Below, piece by piece: positions 43,378 through 53,103 of a stretch of DNA of 64,000 nucleotides; within the stretch, counting starts at the first letter, position 1, and each line of letters starts with the position of its first letter. The translations under genes were made by a program, and so were the position numbers. The stretch is from Virgibacillus doumboii (GTDB lineage: Bacteria; Bacillota; Bacilli; Bacillales; Amphibacillaceae), in the NCBI RefSeq assembly GCF_902806455.1, contig NZ_CADCWQ010000001.1:2976001-3040000 (forward strand), read 5' to 3'. The notes beneath the pieces are model-generated. The model ran no database searches. It saw nothing but the letters and a program-made list of their open reading frames with translations, and was not told where the DNA came from.

Positions 43378-45255
43378 TTATTTTTCCATCTTTTCGACTA
43401 ACTCCAAAAGTTCTTCCCAGCGTTCCATCTTTGCTTCGAGCTTTTCCTCTATTTGCTGCTGTTCCTGATATAACTCCTGAACCTTCTCAAGGTCGCTGCC
43501 GGCATTATCAATGCCATCCTGCAGTTCTTCCACTTTCATCTCCAGCCGTGTTATTTCATCCTCAATCGTTTCCCATTCTTTTTTATCATTATAGGATAAC
43601 TTTTTGCGACTCGGCTGTTTTTTCGGCTTTTCTTTTACCGGAGTGGACGGTCGCGTTGCCTTGCGTTCGTTCTCACGGGCTAAAAAGTCACTGTAGTTTC
43701 CATAAAACCGCTCAATGGAGGCATTTCCGCCAAATACAAGCAATTGATCAACAACACGATCCAGGAAGTAGCGGTCGTGGGAAACCGTAATAACAACACC
43801 GGGGAACGAATCCAAGTACTCTTCAAGCACACCCAATGTTTGTGTATCCAGGTCATTCGTCGGCTCATCGAGAAACAATACATTCGGTTCCCTCATCAAT
43901 ACTTTCAGCAAATAAAGCCGTCGTTTTTCCCCGCCGGAAAGTTTGCCGATATATGTCCACTGTTCCGCCCGGGAAAATAGAAACCGCTCCAGCATTTGCT
44001 CTGCTGTGATCTCCTCGCCGTTTTTTGTATGGATTACATGCGCTACTTCTTTGATGTAGTCAATGATTCGCATGTTGGGATCAAGTTCTTCGTCGCCCTG
44101 GGTATAGTAACCGATTTTAACGGTTTCTCCAATCTCCAGTTCACCATTGTCAGGGACAATCCGCTCTGCCATTATATTAAGCAGCGTCGTTTTACCGGAA
44201 CCATTTGGCCCGATGATACCAAGCCGTTCGCCGGGTACAACCAAATAGTCAAAATCCCTGATCAGCTGGTTGCCATCGTAAGATTTGTTAATTCCTTTCA
44301 GCTCGATTACTTTTTTTCCAAGGCGGGTAGAGCCAACCTCAAAAGAAACGTCCTGTCTGTTGGTGTCAAATTTCTTTCCTTTCATCTCCTCGACACGTTC
44401 AACCCGGGCCTTCTGCTTCGTCCCTCTTGCTTTCGGCCCGCGTTTCAGCCAGGCAAGTTCCCGACGCAGCGTGTTCCGGTGCTTTTCCTCGTAACTTGCT
44501 TCAAGCGCCTCACGTTCAGCTTTCTTCTCCAGAAACAATTCATAGTTTCCTTCATAAATATAAAAGTTGCCTTTATCGAGTTCGAATATTTTATTGGTCA
44601 CGCGGTTTAAAAAATAACGGTCGTGCGTAACGAGAAATAATGCGCCTTTATAGGACGCGAGATACTTTTCAAGCCATTCCACCGTTTCATTATCAAGATG
44701 GTTTGTCGGCTCATCCAGAATTAACAAATCAGCCGGCTGAATCAATGCTTTTGCAATCGCTACACGCTTTTTTTGCCCGCCGGATAACTCGGAAACGTTT
44801 TTATCAAAATCCTTAATCCCTAATTTCGTGAGAATGGTTTTGGCAGCAGTATTCGCTTCCCATGCCTCATGTTCATCCATCCGCTGCTGCATCTCGAGCA
44901 TTCGGGACTGGGCCTTTTCATCAGTTGTATCCCGATTCAGCCTGTTTAGCGCTGTCTCATACTCCCGCATCACTTTCATGATTGTCGATTCACCATAATA
45001 AATCTGCTCAATAACCGTTAAATCGTCGGCGAGCTCGGGATCCTGCGCCAAATACTCAATCCGGTAATCTTTGGCATGATTCATGGTACCTTTTTCGGCA
45101 GTATCCAGACCGGCAATTACTTTTAAAAAAGTTGATTTCCCGGTACCATTGACGCCAATCAGACCAATTCGGTCATTTTCTGTGACCGTACACGTTACAT
45201 CGTTGAATAAAACTTTGTCACCATATGATTTATATAAACTTTCGATTGTGAGCAT
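43378..45255 (-). CDS. yfmR: ABC-F family ATPase, YfmR/Uup-type
   Basis: The 625-residue protein has two ABC domains and no membrane spans. Domain 1 has GVNGTGKST, LSGGQKKRVAIAKAL and LLILDEPTNHLD; domain 2 has GPNGSGKTT, LSGGEKRRLYLLKVL and LFLDEPTNDLD. The linker between them is basic (ELAWLKRGPKARGTKQKARV), as in ABC-F proteins, and the last 80 residues form a coiled coil. This length and the C-terminal coiled coil fit B. subtilis YfmR, which with EF-P helps ribosomes stalled at difficult sequences. It is next to a small membrane protein gene, four bases apart. Confidence 0.88.
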   Translation of the reverse strand: MLTIESLYKSYGDKVLFNDVTCTVTENDRIGLIGVNGTGKSTFLKVIAGLDTAEKGTMNHAKDYRIEYLAQDPELADDLTVIEQIYYGESTIMKVMREYETALNRLNRDTTDEKAQSRMLEMQQRMDEHEAWEANTAAKTILTKLGIKDFDKNVSELSGGQKKRVAIAKALIQPADLLILDEPTNHLDNETVEWLEKYLASYKGALFLVTHDRYFLNRVTNKIFELDKGNFYIYEGNYELFLEKKAEREALEASYEEKHRNTLRRELAWLKRGPKARGTKQKARVERVEEMKGKKFDTNRQDVSFEVGSTRLGKKVIELKGINKSYDGNQLIRDFDYLVVPGERLGIIGPNGSGKTTLLNIMAERIVPDNGELEIGETVKIGYYTQGDEELDPNMRIIDYIKEVAHVIHTKNGEEITAEQMLERFLFSRAEQWTYIGKLSGGEKRRLYLLKVLMREPNVLFLDEPTNDLDTQTLGVLEEYLDSFPGVVITVSHDRYFLDRVVDQLLVFGGNASIERFYGNYSDFLARENERKATRPSTPVKEKPKKQPSRKKLSYNDKKEWETIEDEITRLEMKVEELQDGIDNAGSDLEKVQELYQEQQQIEEKLEAKMERWEELLELVEKMEK

Positions 45256-45259
45256 AATA

Positions 45260-45460
45260 TTACCTTCCTATTGTTGAATCGTCGTCCTCATTGCGGCCTT
45301 TCATCAACGCCTTTACTAAAATTACAATTAAAAATAACAGCCAGGATGTTGCTATATAGAATATAATCCTTCCTGCACCGTGCAAATCGGAATAAAAAAA
45401 TGCCATCCCCAACCAGATAACACCTAATCCGATAACTTGATAAACTAACGGTTTCATCAT
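45260..45460 (-). CDS. Small membrane protein, 66 residues
   Basis: The protein has two hydrophobic spans (VYQVIGLGVIWLGMAFFYSD and IIFYIATSWLLFLIVILVKA) and a charged C-terminal tail. The ATG at 45460 follows GGGGGTGG, and the gene ends five bases before yfmR begins, so the two are probably co-transcribed. No homologue with known function comes to mind. Confidence 0.7.
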   Translation of the reverse strand: MMKPLVYQVIGLGVIWLGMAFFYSDLHGAGRIIFYIATSWLLFLIVILVKALMKGRNEDDDSTIGR

Positions 45461-45537
45461 AATCGCCACCCCCAACTTTCAAACAATCTACTAACAGTTT
45501 ATCTTACTGAAACCTAATTTTCCATTAAATTAATGAA

Positions 45538-45563
45538 GGGAAACAGCATCATGACTGTTCCCC
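45538..45563 (-). terminator. Terminator at the end of the rib operon
   Basis: Minus-strand GGGGAACAG pairs with CTGTTTCCC around an eight-base loop. The following TTCATTAATTT is a moderate T-rich tail. It lies eight bases after the ribH stop codon. Confidence 0.75.
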
Positions 45564-45571
45564 TTCTTAAT

Positions 45572-46039
45572 CTATCCTTCCAACTCTTTTACAAGGTTTG
45601 CTGTTTCAATTGCCGCAACTGCTGCATCTGCACCTTTGTTTCCGGCTTTTGTACCTGCACGTTCGACAGCTTGTTCGATTGTTTCGGTTGTTAAAATACC
45701 GAATATTACCGGCTTTCCTGATTGCATGGATGCATGTGATACACCTTTTGCGGCTTCATTGCACACATAGTCAAAGTGCGGAGTGGACCCGCGGATCACT
45801 GCTCCAAGCGTAATGACCGCATCATAATTGCTATTGGCCATTTTTTGGGCTGCTAAGGGAATTTCAAATGCACCCGGCACCCAGGCAACCTCAATATTTT
45901 CTTCATGTACACCGTGTCTTTTCAAGGTGCCGACTGCCCCTTCAAGCAATTTACTCGTAATAAAATCATTAAAACGTCCTACAACAATACCTATCTTCAA
46001 ATCGGTTCCTACCAGGTTCCCCTCAAATGTTTTTCCCAT
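45572..46039 (-). CDS. ribH: 6,7-dimethyl-8-ribityllumazine synthase
   Basis: The 155-residue protein condenses the pyrimidine intermediate with dihydroxybutanone phosphate to lumazine and forms 60-mer shells in Bacilli. Blocks [53 protein letters not shown] and GNKGADAA are all intact, with the catalytic histidine in HFDYV. It is the last gene of the rib operon, 15 bp after ribBA, and a terminator follows. Confidence 0.97.
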   Translation of the reverse strand: MGKTFEGNLVGTDLKIGIVVGRFNDFITSKLLEGAVGTLKRHGVHEENIEVAWVPGAFEIPLAAQKMANSNYDAVITLGAVIRGSTPHFDYVCNEAAKGVSHASMQSGKPVIFGILTTETIEQAVERAGTKAGNKGADAAVAAIETANLVKELEG

Positions 46040-46054
46040 TTCGTCATCTCCTCG

Positions 46055-47257
46055 TTATTGTTGATGAAAGTTAAGTAAGTGTCCCATTTTATCAAATTTT
46101 GTATGCATATATTTTTCATTTTCTTTTCGTGAATCGGTCTGGATTGGAATTCGTGATTCGATTTCTATTCCATATAATGATAGTGCATTCAATTTCTCCG
46201 GGTTATTTGTTAAAAGATTTACCTTTGTCACACCTAAATCCTTTAAAATCTGTGCACTTAAGTCGTATTCCCGCATATCAGGTGCAAACCCCAGATGCTC
46301 GTTAGCTTCAACCGTATCCATGCCTGCATCCTGCAGCTGATATGCCCGAAGTTTATTAATCAACCCGATTCCTCGGCCTTCCTGGCGCATATATACCAGA
46401 ACACCTGAACCGGCCTCATCAATTTTAGCCAATGCTTCATGTAATTGCGGCCCACAGTCACAGCGATACGAGCCAAACACATCCCCTGTCAGACATTCGG
46501 AATGGACTCGTGTCAATACTGCCTCATCAGAATTGATATCGCCTTTAACGAGTGCAACATGCTCTTTTTCATCAAGATCGTTCGTGTATCCAAATACGTT
46601 GAACATACCGAATTCCGTTGGCAGAACCGTCTCTACCGCCCGATTTACATGGACTTCATTCTGCTTGCGGTATGCCGCCAAATCAGCGATAGTTATAAAT
46701 TTAAGATCAAATTTTTCAGCCATTTCCTTCAAATCAGGAACTCGGGCCATTGTACCGTCTTCTTTAATGATTTCACAAATGACACCAGAGGGAAATGCAC
46801 CACTTAACATAGCCAGATCAACCGAAGCTTCGGTGTGTCCTGGTCGCGTCAGCACGCCCCCATCTTTGGCAACCAGCGGGAAAACATGTCCCGGCTGCTT
46901 AAAGTCATCCTCACTTACTTTAGGGTCCAGCAGTGCCTTAATTGTTTTTGACCGTTCGGCAGCACTGATTCCTGTTGTTGTATCCTTATGATCGATGCTT
47001 ACGGTAAAAGCCGTACCAAGCGGGTCACTGCTCCGGCTTGTCATCATCGGCAAATTAATTCGTTTTGCCAAATCCGCTTTGATGGACGTACAAACCAATC
47101 CCTTTCCATGCGTTATCATGAAGTTGATGACTTCAGGGGTTGTATTTTCCGATAATGCTACGAGATCACCTTCATTTTCACGGTTTTCGTCATCGACAAC
47201 AATAATCGGTTTTCCTGCTTTTAAATCGTTGATAGCTTCATCTATTGTGTCAAACAT
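46055..47257 (-). CDS. ribBA: Bifunctional DHBP synthase / GTP cyclohydrolase II
   Basis: The N-terminal half ([10 protein letters not shown] and the [10 protein letters not shown] region) makes dihydroxybutanone phosphate from ribulose 5-phosphate. The C-terminal half opens GTP, with zinc ligands in [18 protein letters not shown] and the RQEGRGIGL site. I use the normal family start [12 protein letters not shown] at 47257, giving 400 residues. The open frame continues upstream for another 37 codons because of the adjacent ISLre2-like insertion; that extension is element sequence and has no ribosome site. The insertion stands about 40 bp before the start codon and may have replaced the native ribosome site or promoter access. 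Confidence 0.95.
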   Translation of the reverse strand: MFDTIDEAINDLKAGKPIIVVDDENRENEGDLVALSENTTPEVINFMITHGKGLVCTSIKADLAKRINLPMMTSRSSDPLGTAFTVSIDHKDTTTGISAAERSKTIKALLDPKVSEDDFKQPGHVFPLVAKDGGVLTRPGHTEASVDLAMLSGAFPSGVICEIIKEDGTMARVPDLKEMAEKFDLKFITIADLAAYRKQNEVHVNRAVETVLPTEFGMFNVFGYTNDLDEKEHVALVKGDINSDEAVLTRVHSECLTGDVFGSYRCDCGPQLHEALAKIDEAGSGVLVYMRQEGRGIGLINKLRAYQLQDAGMDTVEANEHLGFAPDMREYDLSAQILKDLGVTKVNLLTNNPEKLNALSLYGIEIESRIPIQTDSRKENEKYMHTKFDKMGHLLNFHQQ

Positions 47258-47298
47258 CGTTTCCACTTCGATTGTGTCAAGTACTTGTGGGAGAATTT

Positions 47299-48801
47299 TA
47301 AAGTCCCTTATTTTGTATTGTTTTAGCTCCAATTTTGATAGCGTTTTCACGCCTATGTCTTTGCGCATGTTGATGCTATTTTGCTTTTTAAATTCCTCTC
47401 AATCCTTTTAAGGCATCTGTAACTGGTTTTCCTAAAGCCTGTTTTAAATAACCCATGTTGTTACGCGTTGCTTCTGCAGCACTGTCTCTTAGCCTCTCTA
47501 CAAAGTGTTTAGGCGGCTTTTCTTTTTTGTTTTCCTGTGTTAATTCCTCTGTCTGCTCAAGTATCCCTTGTAGCGTTTTAATCTCCAGTTTATCTTTCAA
47601 AGCAACCATAATATCAATGAATTTATCAAGTCCTTTATCACTCCAGCTACGCCCGTTTTTAAGCCGTTTAGCGAAAACGCTCATTGTTCCTTCCGCGCTC
47701 CCCATTGGACGAAATCCTGTTGTGTCTATGCCCTTTTCTTTTAATTTTTTGCGATAATCTCCCAGCGCTTCCGGATATTGAGAAAGCTGTGCTATTAGCT
47801 CTTCCAGCCGTTCTTCCTTCTTTTCATTATCAAGCGTTCCTACAGCGCTATTTAACTCCACCATGAAACCTTCCCAGTCATATTTTGCTAGTTTCTTCCG
47901 AATGGAACGATATCTTGAATGATCCCGAAATATACGTTGCACATCCCGGGCAACATGAAAACGATCAATGACAAAAGTCGCATTATGACGGAAATAATCT
48001 CGGCAGGATGTGATCCACTTTGCTCCATCTCCATTGATAACGAGATGATGTTTGGTAGGATCGTACTCGTAAGTCGTCATTAAATACTGTTCGAATTCCT
48101 CCCAAAACGGCTGTTTCCCTTCATGAATAAAATGTCGCTTTTCCATTAGTTTTGCCCGTTTACCATTCATTTCCCAACCCTGGTGTACACTGGCTATCTT
48201 AATTTCTCTGCCTTTTTTATTTTTCTCCTGACTTTTCGTATAAAGCCCGTCAACCTCCACAAATACAACATCATTCACAAGTGATACGGATTCTTCCGGA
48301 ACTACCTCCGTATTCAAAAGCTGTTGACGTATGCCTTCATGACTAATCACAGGATATCCCAAAAGCTTCTCCATCGCCTTACCAGCCTGTCGATAGGAAA
48401 CGCCTGTCACAGCCAGTTCAATAGCCAAATCCTGCACCATTGGACTCATTCCTTTTGTACCGTCAAAGGATAAATATTGATCCAATAAATAGACGTAGGC
48501 TCCGGTTTCCCTATCCTGATAATAATTTCTTTTCAGTTCCACTTGTCCAAAGACTGATTGAAACTTTAATGTTCTTTTATCCTTGTAATAAAATCGTTGT
48601 TTATCCCTTCCCTTAGCAATTGCCTCATCTAATTCCTTAAGGGTCTTTGCCATCTCCTGGGAAAAGCTTTCCTGCAAAGCACGATATGTAATTTTTTCTA
48701 ATTCTTTCATAGTTAGCGTAGATATGATATCTTTCATTTGAGGACCTCTTTCTATAGTTGTTGTTGTAGGAAACTTAACTATACAAAAGAAGGTCCTTTT
48801 T
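47299..48801 (-). mobile_element. ISLre2-family insertion between ribE and ribBA
   Basis: One transposase gene is flanked by imperfect inverted repeats: plus-strand AAAGTCCCTTATTTTGTATT at 47300 and minus-strand AAAGGACCTTCTTTTGTATA ending near 48800. The size of about 1.5 kb agrees with ISLre2 elements. I could not find a clear target duplication, so the ends are within about 10 bases. The element points in the same direction as the operon, so ribBA and ribH may be read from its transcript. Confidence 0.75.
47388..48737 (-). CDS. ISLre2-family (UPF0236) transposase
   Basis: The protein has about 450 residues from the ATG at 48737, which follows AGAGG. Conserved parts include [94 protein letters not shown] and [19 protein letters not shown], with a likely DD(E) site in GDGAKW, DRFH and SAEG. 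All are characteristic of ISLre2. No stop or shift is present, so it may be active. It is inserted in the riboflavin operon. Confidence 0.9.
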   Translation of the reverse strand: MKDIISTLTMKELEKITYRALQESFSQEMAKTLKELDEAIAKGRDKQRFYYKDKRTLKFQSVFGQVELKRNYYQDRETGAYVYLLDQYLSFDGTKGMSPMVQDLAIELAVTGVSYRQAGKAMEKLLGYPVISHEGIRQQLLNTEVVPEESVSLVNDVVFVEVDGLYTKSQEKNKKGREIKIASVHQGWEMNGKRAKLMEKRHFIHEGKQPFWEEFEQYLMTTYEYDPTKHHLVINGDGAKWITSCRDYFRHNATFVIDRFHVARDVQRIFRDHSRYRSIRKKLAKYDWEGFMVELNSAVGTLDNEKKEERLEELIAQLSQYPEALGDYRKKLKEKGIDTTGFRPMGSAEGTMSVFAKRLKNGRSWSDKGLDKFIDIMVALKDKLEIKTLQGILEQTEELTQENKKEKPPKHFVERLRDSAAEATRNNMGYLKQALGKPVTDALKGLRGI

Positions 48802-48845
48802 TTCATTAAAAATGTCTTAAAAGACTACCGCGCTCCGCTTGCTGG

Positions 48846-48893
48846 CCTCATTTTTGGTGTTGAAGTCTTACGACTTCAACACCAAAAATGAGG
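48846..48893. repeat. Perfect 22-bp inverted repeat after ribE
   Basis: 48846-48867 and 48872-48893 are exact reverse complements with a four-base TTAC loop. On the minus strand it lies 43 bases after the ribE stop codon. No T run follows, so it is not a standard terminator; it may be an RNA stabiliser or part of another small element. Confidence 0.85.
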
Positions 48894-48936
48894 TATATGT
48901 TCTCCCATAAACATTTTACTCTAACTTCCACTTCCT

Positions 48937-49587
48937 TTAAAAAAATCCGTTATTTTTTAGAAAAGCCTGGTTAATTCCATCTTTTTGATTGGTGTCTATC
49001 TGATTAAGCATATTATGAACATGTTTTGCGAGCATATCACATTCAATATTCACCATATCGCCCTCTTCTTTCCCGCCAAGAATCGTTTCCGATACAGTAT
49101 GTGGGATAAGTGATAGCGTAAATGTATTTTGCCCAACATCGAATACAGTCAGGCTGATACCATCAACGGCAACCGATCCTTTCAACATCAGATATTTCAT
49201 CAGTTCTTCCGGAATTTCAATATCATAATAAATGGCATTTTCCTGTTTTTGTTTTCGGGTAATTTTGCCGACGCCATCGACATGTCCTGAAACGAAATGA
49301 CCACCAAAACGTCCATTTGCTGCCATCGAGCGTTCCAGATTTACTTCAGACCCTTCCGTTAACGCATTTAAGGAAGTCGCCTTGATTGTTTCCGGCATGA
49401 CATCCACCTGGAATTCGTTTGCTGAATGATCCGTGACAGTCAGGCAAATCCCATTGACCGAAATACTGTCACCAACATGAACATCTTCCAGTACTTTCGT
49501 CGAACCAATTGTCATTTCCACCGACTGCTCGGAAACGTGGTTCATATTATTGACGATACCTTTTTCCTCAATTATTCCTGTGAACAT
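48937..49587 (-). CDS. ribE: Riboflavin synthase alpha subunit
   Basis: The 216-residue protein has the two lumazine-binding domains of RibE: MFTGIIEEKGIVNNM, GDSISVNGICLTVT and RFGGHFVSGHVDGVG in the first, and SVAVDGISLTVFDVG with the second domain. It turns two lumazines into riboflavin. The start MFTGI at 49587 is the family start; it overlaps the end of ribD by 20 bp, indicating coupled translation. The normal next gene, ribBA, is displaced by an insertion element. Confidence 0.97.
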   Translation of the reverse strand: MFTGIIEEKGIVNNMNHVSEQSVEMTIGSTKVLEDVHVGDSISVNGICLTVTDHSANEFQVDVMPETIKATSLNALTEGSEVNLERSMAANGRFGGHFVSGHVDGVGKITRKQKQENAIYYDIEIPEELMKYLMLKGSVAVDGISLTVFDVGQNTFTLSLIPHTVSETILGGKEEGDMVNIECDMLAKHVHNMLNQIDTNQKDGINQAFLKNNGFF

Positions 49588-50677
49588 CTGAATCGTCCTT
49601 TCGCGGGTCCGCAATAATCTTAATATCTTCATCAATCATCTCAACATGCTTGATATCCATCGATAAACTGTCTTTCATATAGTCAATACCATCTCCACCT
49701 ATTGAGGTTGGAGCGGTTTTGCCGCCGATAAGCTTTGGTGCCATATACGTTATAAGCTGATTAATCCGCCTTTTTTCCAAAAAGGAACCGTTTACAGATG
49801 CCCCGCCTTCCACAAACAGCGACATGATTCCTTTGCTTCCCAAGTATTGCAAAACAGCATCAACATCCATTTGCTCAAGCTGGACAACTGCTACACCATT
49901 CTTTTGATTATAATGTGCAATTTCCTGCTCCGTTACTTCCTGGCCGGTAACAATCCAAGTTTCTGCTTGCTGATCATTTAAAACAACTGCATCCAATGGT
50001 GTCCTTAGGTTTGTATCCAAAATAATTCGTATCGGGTTTTTCCCGCCATTCAGAAGCCGCGTTGTCAGGCTGGGATTGTCAGCCAGGACGGTGTTTACTC
50101 CGACGAGAATCGCATCATGGGTATGTCGGTAATGATGAACATCAAGACGTGCAGCCTCACCAGTAACCCATTTACTGTCACCTGTATGTGTCGCCGTTTT
50201 CCCGTCCAGACTAACAGCAGATTTCATGGTGACATACGGTGTTTTCGTTTGGGTATAATGGAAAAACATCGCATTGGTTGTTTCAGCCTTAGCCTGTAAA
50301 ACACCCAATTCCACTTCTATCCCGGCTGATCGCAGTTTCTCAATCCCGCGTCCAGCCACTTTTTCATTCGGGTCCATAACCGCGATGACTGCACGGCTAA
50401 TCCCTTTTTCAATAATCAGATCAGCACATGGCGGTGTTTTTCCATGATGACTGCACGGTTCAAGTGTGACATATATCGTTGCACCTTTTGCCTTCTCTCC
50501 CGCCATATGCAGCGCATGTATTTCCGCGTGCGCCTCACCTGCTTTCAGATGTGCTCCAAACCCGAGTATCTCGCCATTTTTCACAACGGCAGACCCGACT
50601 GGAGGATTGGGACTTGTCTGACCGGAAACAGAACGGGCAAGATCTAAAGCAAATTGCATATAGTTTTCATCGTTCAA
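49568..50677 (-). CDS. ribD: Bifunctional riboflavin deaminase/reductase
   Basis: The 369-residue protein has an N-terminal cytidine-deaminase-like domain, with HAEIHAL and PCSHHGKTPPCADL as zinc site, and a C-terminal reductase domain with VTMKSAVSLDGKTAT and LFVEGGASVNGSFLE. It performs two steps on the pyrimidine intermediate of riboflavin synthesis. It is the first gene of the rib operon, behind an FMN riboswitch and its terminator. Confidence 0.97.
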   Translation of the reverse strand: MNDENYMQFALDLARSVSGQTSPNPPVGSAVVKNGEILGFGAHLKAGEAHAEIHALHMAGEKAKGATIYVTLEPCSHHGKTPPCADLIIEKGISRAVIAVMDPNEKVAGRGIEKLRSAGIEVELGVLQAKAETTNAMFFHYTQTKTPYVTMKSAVSLDGKTATHTGDSKWVTGEAARLDVHHYRHTHDAILVGVNTVLADNPSLTTRLLNGGKNPIRIILDTNLRTPLDAVVLNDQQAETWIVTGQEVTEQEIAHYNQKNGVAVVQLEQMDVDAVLQYLGSKGIMSLFVEGGASVNGSFLEKRRINQLITYMAPKLIGGKTAPTSIGGDGIDYMKDSLSMDIKHVEMIDEDIKIIADPRKDDSDVHRNN

Positions 50678-50701
50678 TACATTCTCCTCCCTTTTTCCAA
50701 T

Positions 50702-50730
50702 TAAAAAAACCTCTGAACACTCTTCAGAGG
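50702..50730 (-). terminator. Riboswitch-controlled terminator before ribD
   Basis: Minus-strand CCTCTGAA / TTCAGAGG with a five-base loop is followed by TTTTTTT. It lies between the FMN aptamer and ribD, so it is the likely expression platform. Confidence 0.92.
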
Positions 50731-50822
50731 CGTAAGGGCAGAATTTTTATAAGTTTTTCGCATATCAAAATCAGTAACTAGGTATGATTAATACACGCAT
50801 ACCAATGCGAACTACCTGAAAA

Positions 50823-50966
50823 ATCCCTTCTCCCATCCAGACTATAACTGTCGGTTCCGGAGTTGCACCAGATCCACCGCTTGGTAAAGAAACCGCACGG
50901 GTCACGGACTAAGAAGCTTGCACTTCATCACCGTCGATTGGGAATTTCACCCGACCCCGAAGGAAT
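50823..50966 (-). promoter_or_regulatory. FMN riboswitch (RFN element)
   Basis: The minus strand shows the RFN conserved parts in order: CCTTCGGGGTCGGGTGAAAT, TTCCCAATCGACGGTGA, TAGTCCGTGACCC, GCGGTGGATCTGGTGCAACT, CCGGAACCGACAGTTA and AGTCTGGATGGGAGAAG. When FMN binds, the terminator downstream should form and shut off the rib operon. Confidence 0.97.
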
Positions 50967-51049
50967 ATTGCGTATTTAATTACAGTTATAGTATAGCACC
51001 GATTTTTTCAGAAATGCAAAAATGCGGCTTGAAACCCGCCTCTGTATAA

Positions 51050-51135
51050 CTATAATCGTATGAGAGGCGTGAAAAGTGGCATGAAAATTTTTTTGTGGAA
51101 TAATGCCACTTTTTTGGGGTGAGGTTCGATTATAG
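51050..51135. repeat. Nested inverted repeats in the ribD-peptidase gap
   Basis: Outer arms CTATAATCG (51050-51058) and CGATTATAG (51127-51135) enclose inner arms AAAAGTGGCAT (51072-51082) and ATGCCACTTTT (51103-51113). The 13-base spacers on each side are equally long. The rest of the 631-bp gap holds the FMN riboswitch, its terminator and the ribosome site for the peptidase. Confidence 0.75.
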
Positions 51136-51308
51136 ATATAGAAGGGAATATGATTTTTCACGATTAACTTGCAGGAAACCGAACTTGGAATGCCGAAATA
51201 CTATTTGGAGAAGATTATCTGCGCTCAGGTGATATTTCTTGTCCCAGAGAATTTCCCTTCTCGACTACGATCGGACTAACATTATTTATAAAATAAGGGG
51301 TGCTATCA

Positions 51309-52286
51309 ATGCAACTGCCAAAAGGAAAAACTAACTGTATCACCGATGTCGAAGGTGTAAAAGTCGGACATGTAACATTATATGAGAAAATTAACGAACA
51401 AAAAACTGTTTGTACCGGAGTGACTGCTATCCTGCCACACGACAGCAATCTTTTTTATAAAAAAATACGGGCAGCAAGTTCAGTCATCAACGGCTATGGT
51501 AAAACTGCCGGCCTCGTGCAGGTTGACGAGCTGGGACTGCTGGAATCACCAATCATGCTGACAAATACATTCAGTGTCGGCGCTGTCTGGCAGGGAACCC
51601 TCCAGTATATGCTTGATACAAATCCGGAAATCGGTAATACAACAAGCTCACTTAATGTTGTCGTCGGGGAATGCAATGACAGCTATTTGAATTCGGTACG
51701 GCTTCAATCTGTAAAGCCGGAGCATGCCATTCAGGCGATCAAAAATGCCAGTGATAAACCTGTTGAGGAAGGGGCTGTTGGAGCCGGGAAAGGAACCGTC
51801 TGCTTCGAATATAAAGGCGGGATTGGAACGGCGTCACGTGAAGTTGAAGAATATACAATCGGCTGTCTTGTGTTGAGTAATTTTGGCAAGCGGGAGGATG
51901 CTCTGTTCGCGGATTTCGAGAAAATAAAAATGGAAACTCCAGATGGATCCATCATGATGATCATCGCAACTGATGCGCCACTTTATGACCGCCAGTTAAA
52001 ACGCCTTGCCAAACGATGCACAGCCGGACTGGGCAGAACCGGAAGCATTATTGGTCACGGCAGCGGTGATATTGCAATTGCGTTTTCAACTGCCGAGACA
52101 TATGAGCATCAAGCTGAGTCACCTGTCGAATCAGTGATGTTTCTTCGGGACGACCAGCCTGTAATGAATAAGCTGTTCCAAGCAGTTGTTGAAACAACCG
52201 AGGAAGCCGTTATCAATTCGCTGCGCAATGCTGAGACAACAGAAGGGCGGAAAGGACGCGTCGTGGAAAAAGCGCCATTGGAGTGA
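51309..52286 (+). CDS. P1-family (DmpA-like) aminopeptidase
   Basis: The 325-residue protein belongs to the DmpA/ornithine-acetyltransferase fold. NCITDVEGVKVGHVTLYEK is the usual start, EGAVGAGKGTVCFEYKGGIG forms the substrate site, and RTGSIIGHGSGDIAIAFST includes the serine, preceded by Gly, at which the precursor is expected to cut itself. Members hydrolyse N-terminal D- or L-residues or beta-peptides. The ATG at 51309 follows AAGGGG. It is a single gene, ending before a 21-bp word array. Confidence 0.88.
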   Translation: MQLPKGKTNCITDVEGVKVGHVTLYEKINEQKTVCTGVTAILPHDSNLFYKKIRAASSVINGYGKTAGLVQVDELGLLESPIMLTNTFSVGAVWQGTLQYMLDTNPEIGNTTSSLNVVVGECNDSYLNSVRLQSVKPEHAIQAIKNASDKPVEEGAVGAGKGTVCFEYKGGIGTASREVEEYTIGCLVLSNFGKREDALFADFEKIKMETPDGSIMMIIATDAPLYDRQLKRLAKRCTAGLGRTGSIIGHGSGDIAIAFSTAETYEHQAESPVESVMFLRDDQPVMNKLFQAVVETTEEAVINSLRNAETTEGRKGRVVEKAPLE

Positions 52287-52352
52287 AAACGTTGAGCCGG
52301 TGTTTGACGTACCTTTCATGTCAAACACCAGTGTGCATTATAGTGGTCCCAT

Positions 52353-52456
52353 ATCAACTTTGGCGTTTTTGGACAAAACTCTGGCGATTTCATTTCAATC
52401 TTTGGCGTTTTCGCATCAATCTTTAGCGATTTTGAGCTAAACTTTGGCGATTTTAA
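52353..52456. repeat. Array of CTTTGGCG/CTTTAGCG words, exact 21-bp period
   Basis: Cores with GGCG or AGCG lie at 52362, 52383, 52404, 52425 and 52446, each exactly 21 bp from the next. The sequence between the cores varies but is A/T rich. It stands between two converging genes and has the same word as the array at 53957-54024. Confidence 0.9.
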
Positions 52457-52458
52457 AA

Positions 52459-53103
52459 TCACACCGATTCCGACTGTTCCGCACCCTGCATCTTTTCTAA
52501 ATATTTACGGATTGGAACACTAGTATAGAAGAACCCAGCAGTAATTAACAACCCAAAAAACCAGCCGCTTATTTGCCGGTATATCAACATCTGCTCATAT
52601 CCATCTACTCCATATTTCTGAAGCAGCCATGTTTTTAAGCCGGCCATGAATAATCCGCGTACAATAAAGATAACTTGTATCAACTGAAACCACATAAAAA
52701 TACCTTTTTCGTAGTATAAAGAGGTGCTATTTTTTCTTGGATATCCTTGCAAGTACATAGCATCCACTGCAAAATACAATGCAAGCGGACGCCTGAAGAT
52801 CAGCGCAATCAAATGAACCAGCACATAGAAGAGTCCAAGATAAATCCCATTCCACAACATCTGTTCAGCCGAGCCGGACAAAAGGTCGACTGTTGTACCA
52901 ATGAACAAAGAACCAATTATAAAAAATCCGCCAATATTAAATTCCCGTTCGACTATAAATCGGTAAATGGTATAGATAAAGCCCGGGATAGTCGATATCA
53001 GCATAGCTGGATAATCACCCATCAGATCCCTGCCATATCTCCAGATGATAAATGGCAGTGCAGCATAACAGATAATGTCGAGGATAATCAGTTTTTTATT
53101 CAT
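52459..53103 (-). CDS. VC0807-family membrane protein
   Basis: The 214-residue protein has about six hydrophobic spans and the family blocks FNIGGFFIIGSLFIGTTVDL, FRRPLALYFAVDA and QISGWFFGLLITAGFFYTSV followed by PIRKYL. Its function is unknown. The ATG at 53103 overlaps the stop codon region of the MerR gene by eight bases, so both are co-translated, and the MerR protein is its probable regulator. It could be an efflux or membrane-stress protein that responds to the MerR ligand, but this is an inference. Confidence 0.7.
   Translation of the reverse strand: MNKKLIILDIICYAALPFIIWRYGRDLMGDYPAMLISTIPGFIYTIYRFIVEREFNIGGFFIIGSLFIGTTVDLLSGSAEQMLWNGIYLGLFYVLVHLIALIFRRPLALYFAVDAMYLQGYPRKNSTSLYYEKGIFMWFQLIQVIFIVRGLFMAGLKTWLLQKYGVDGYEQMLIYRQISGWFFGLLITAGFFYTSVPIRKYLEKMQGAEQSESV

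Noticed and set aside
47258..47368. N-terminal extension of RibBA starting at 47368
   Set aside because: It reads through the end of the ISLre2-like element, has no ribosome site and is absent from the RibBA family.
48846..48893. Rho-independent terminator of ribE
   Set aside because: The perfect hairpin has no T run on either strand.
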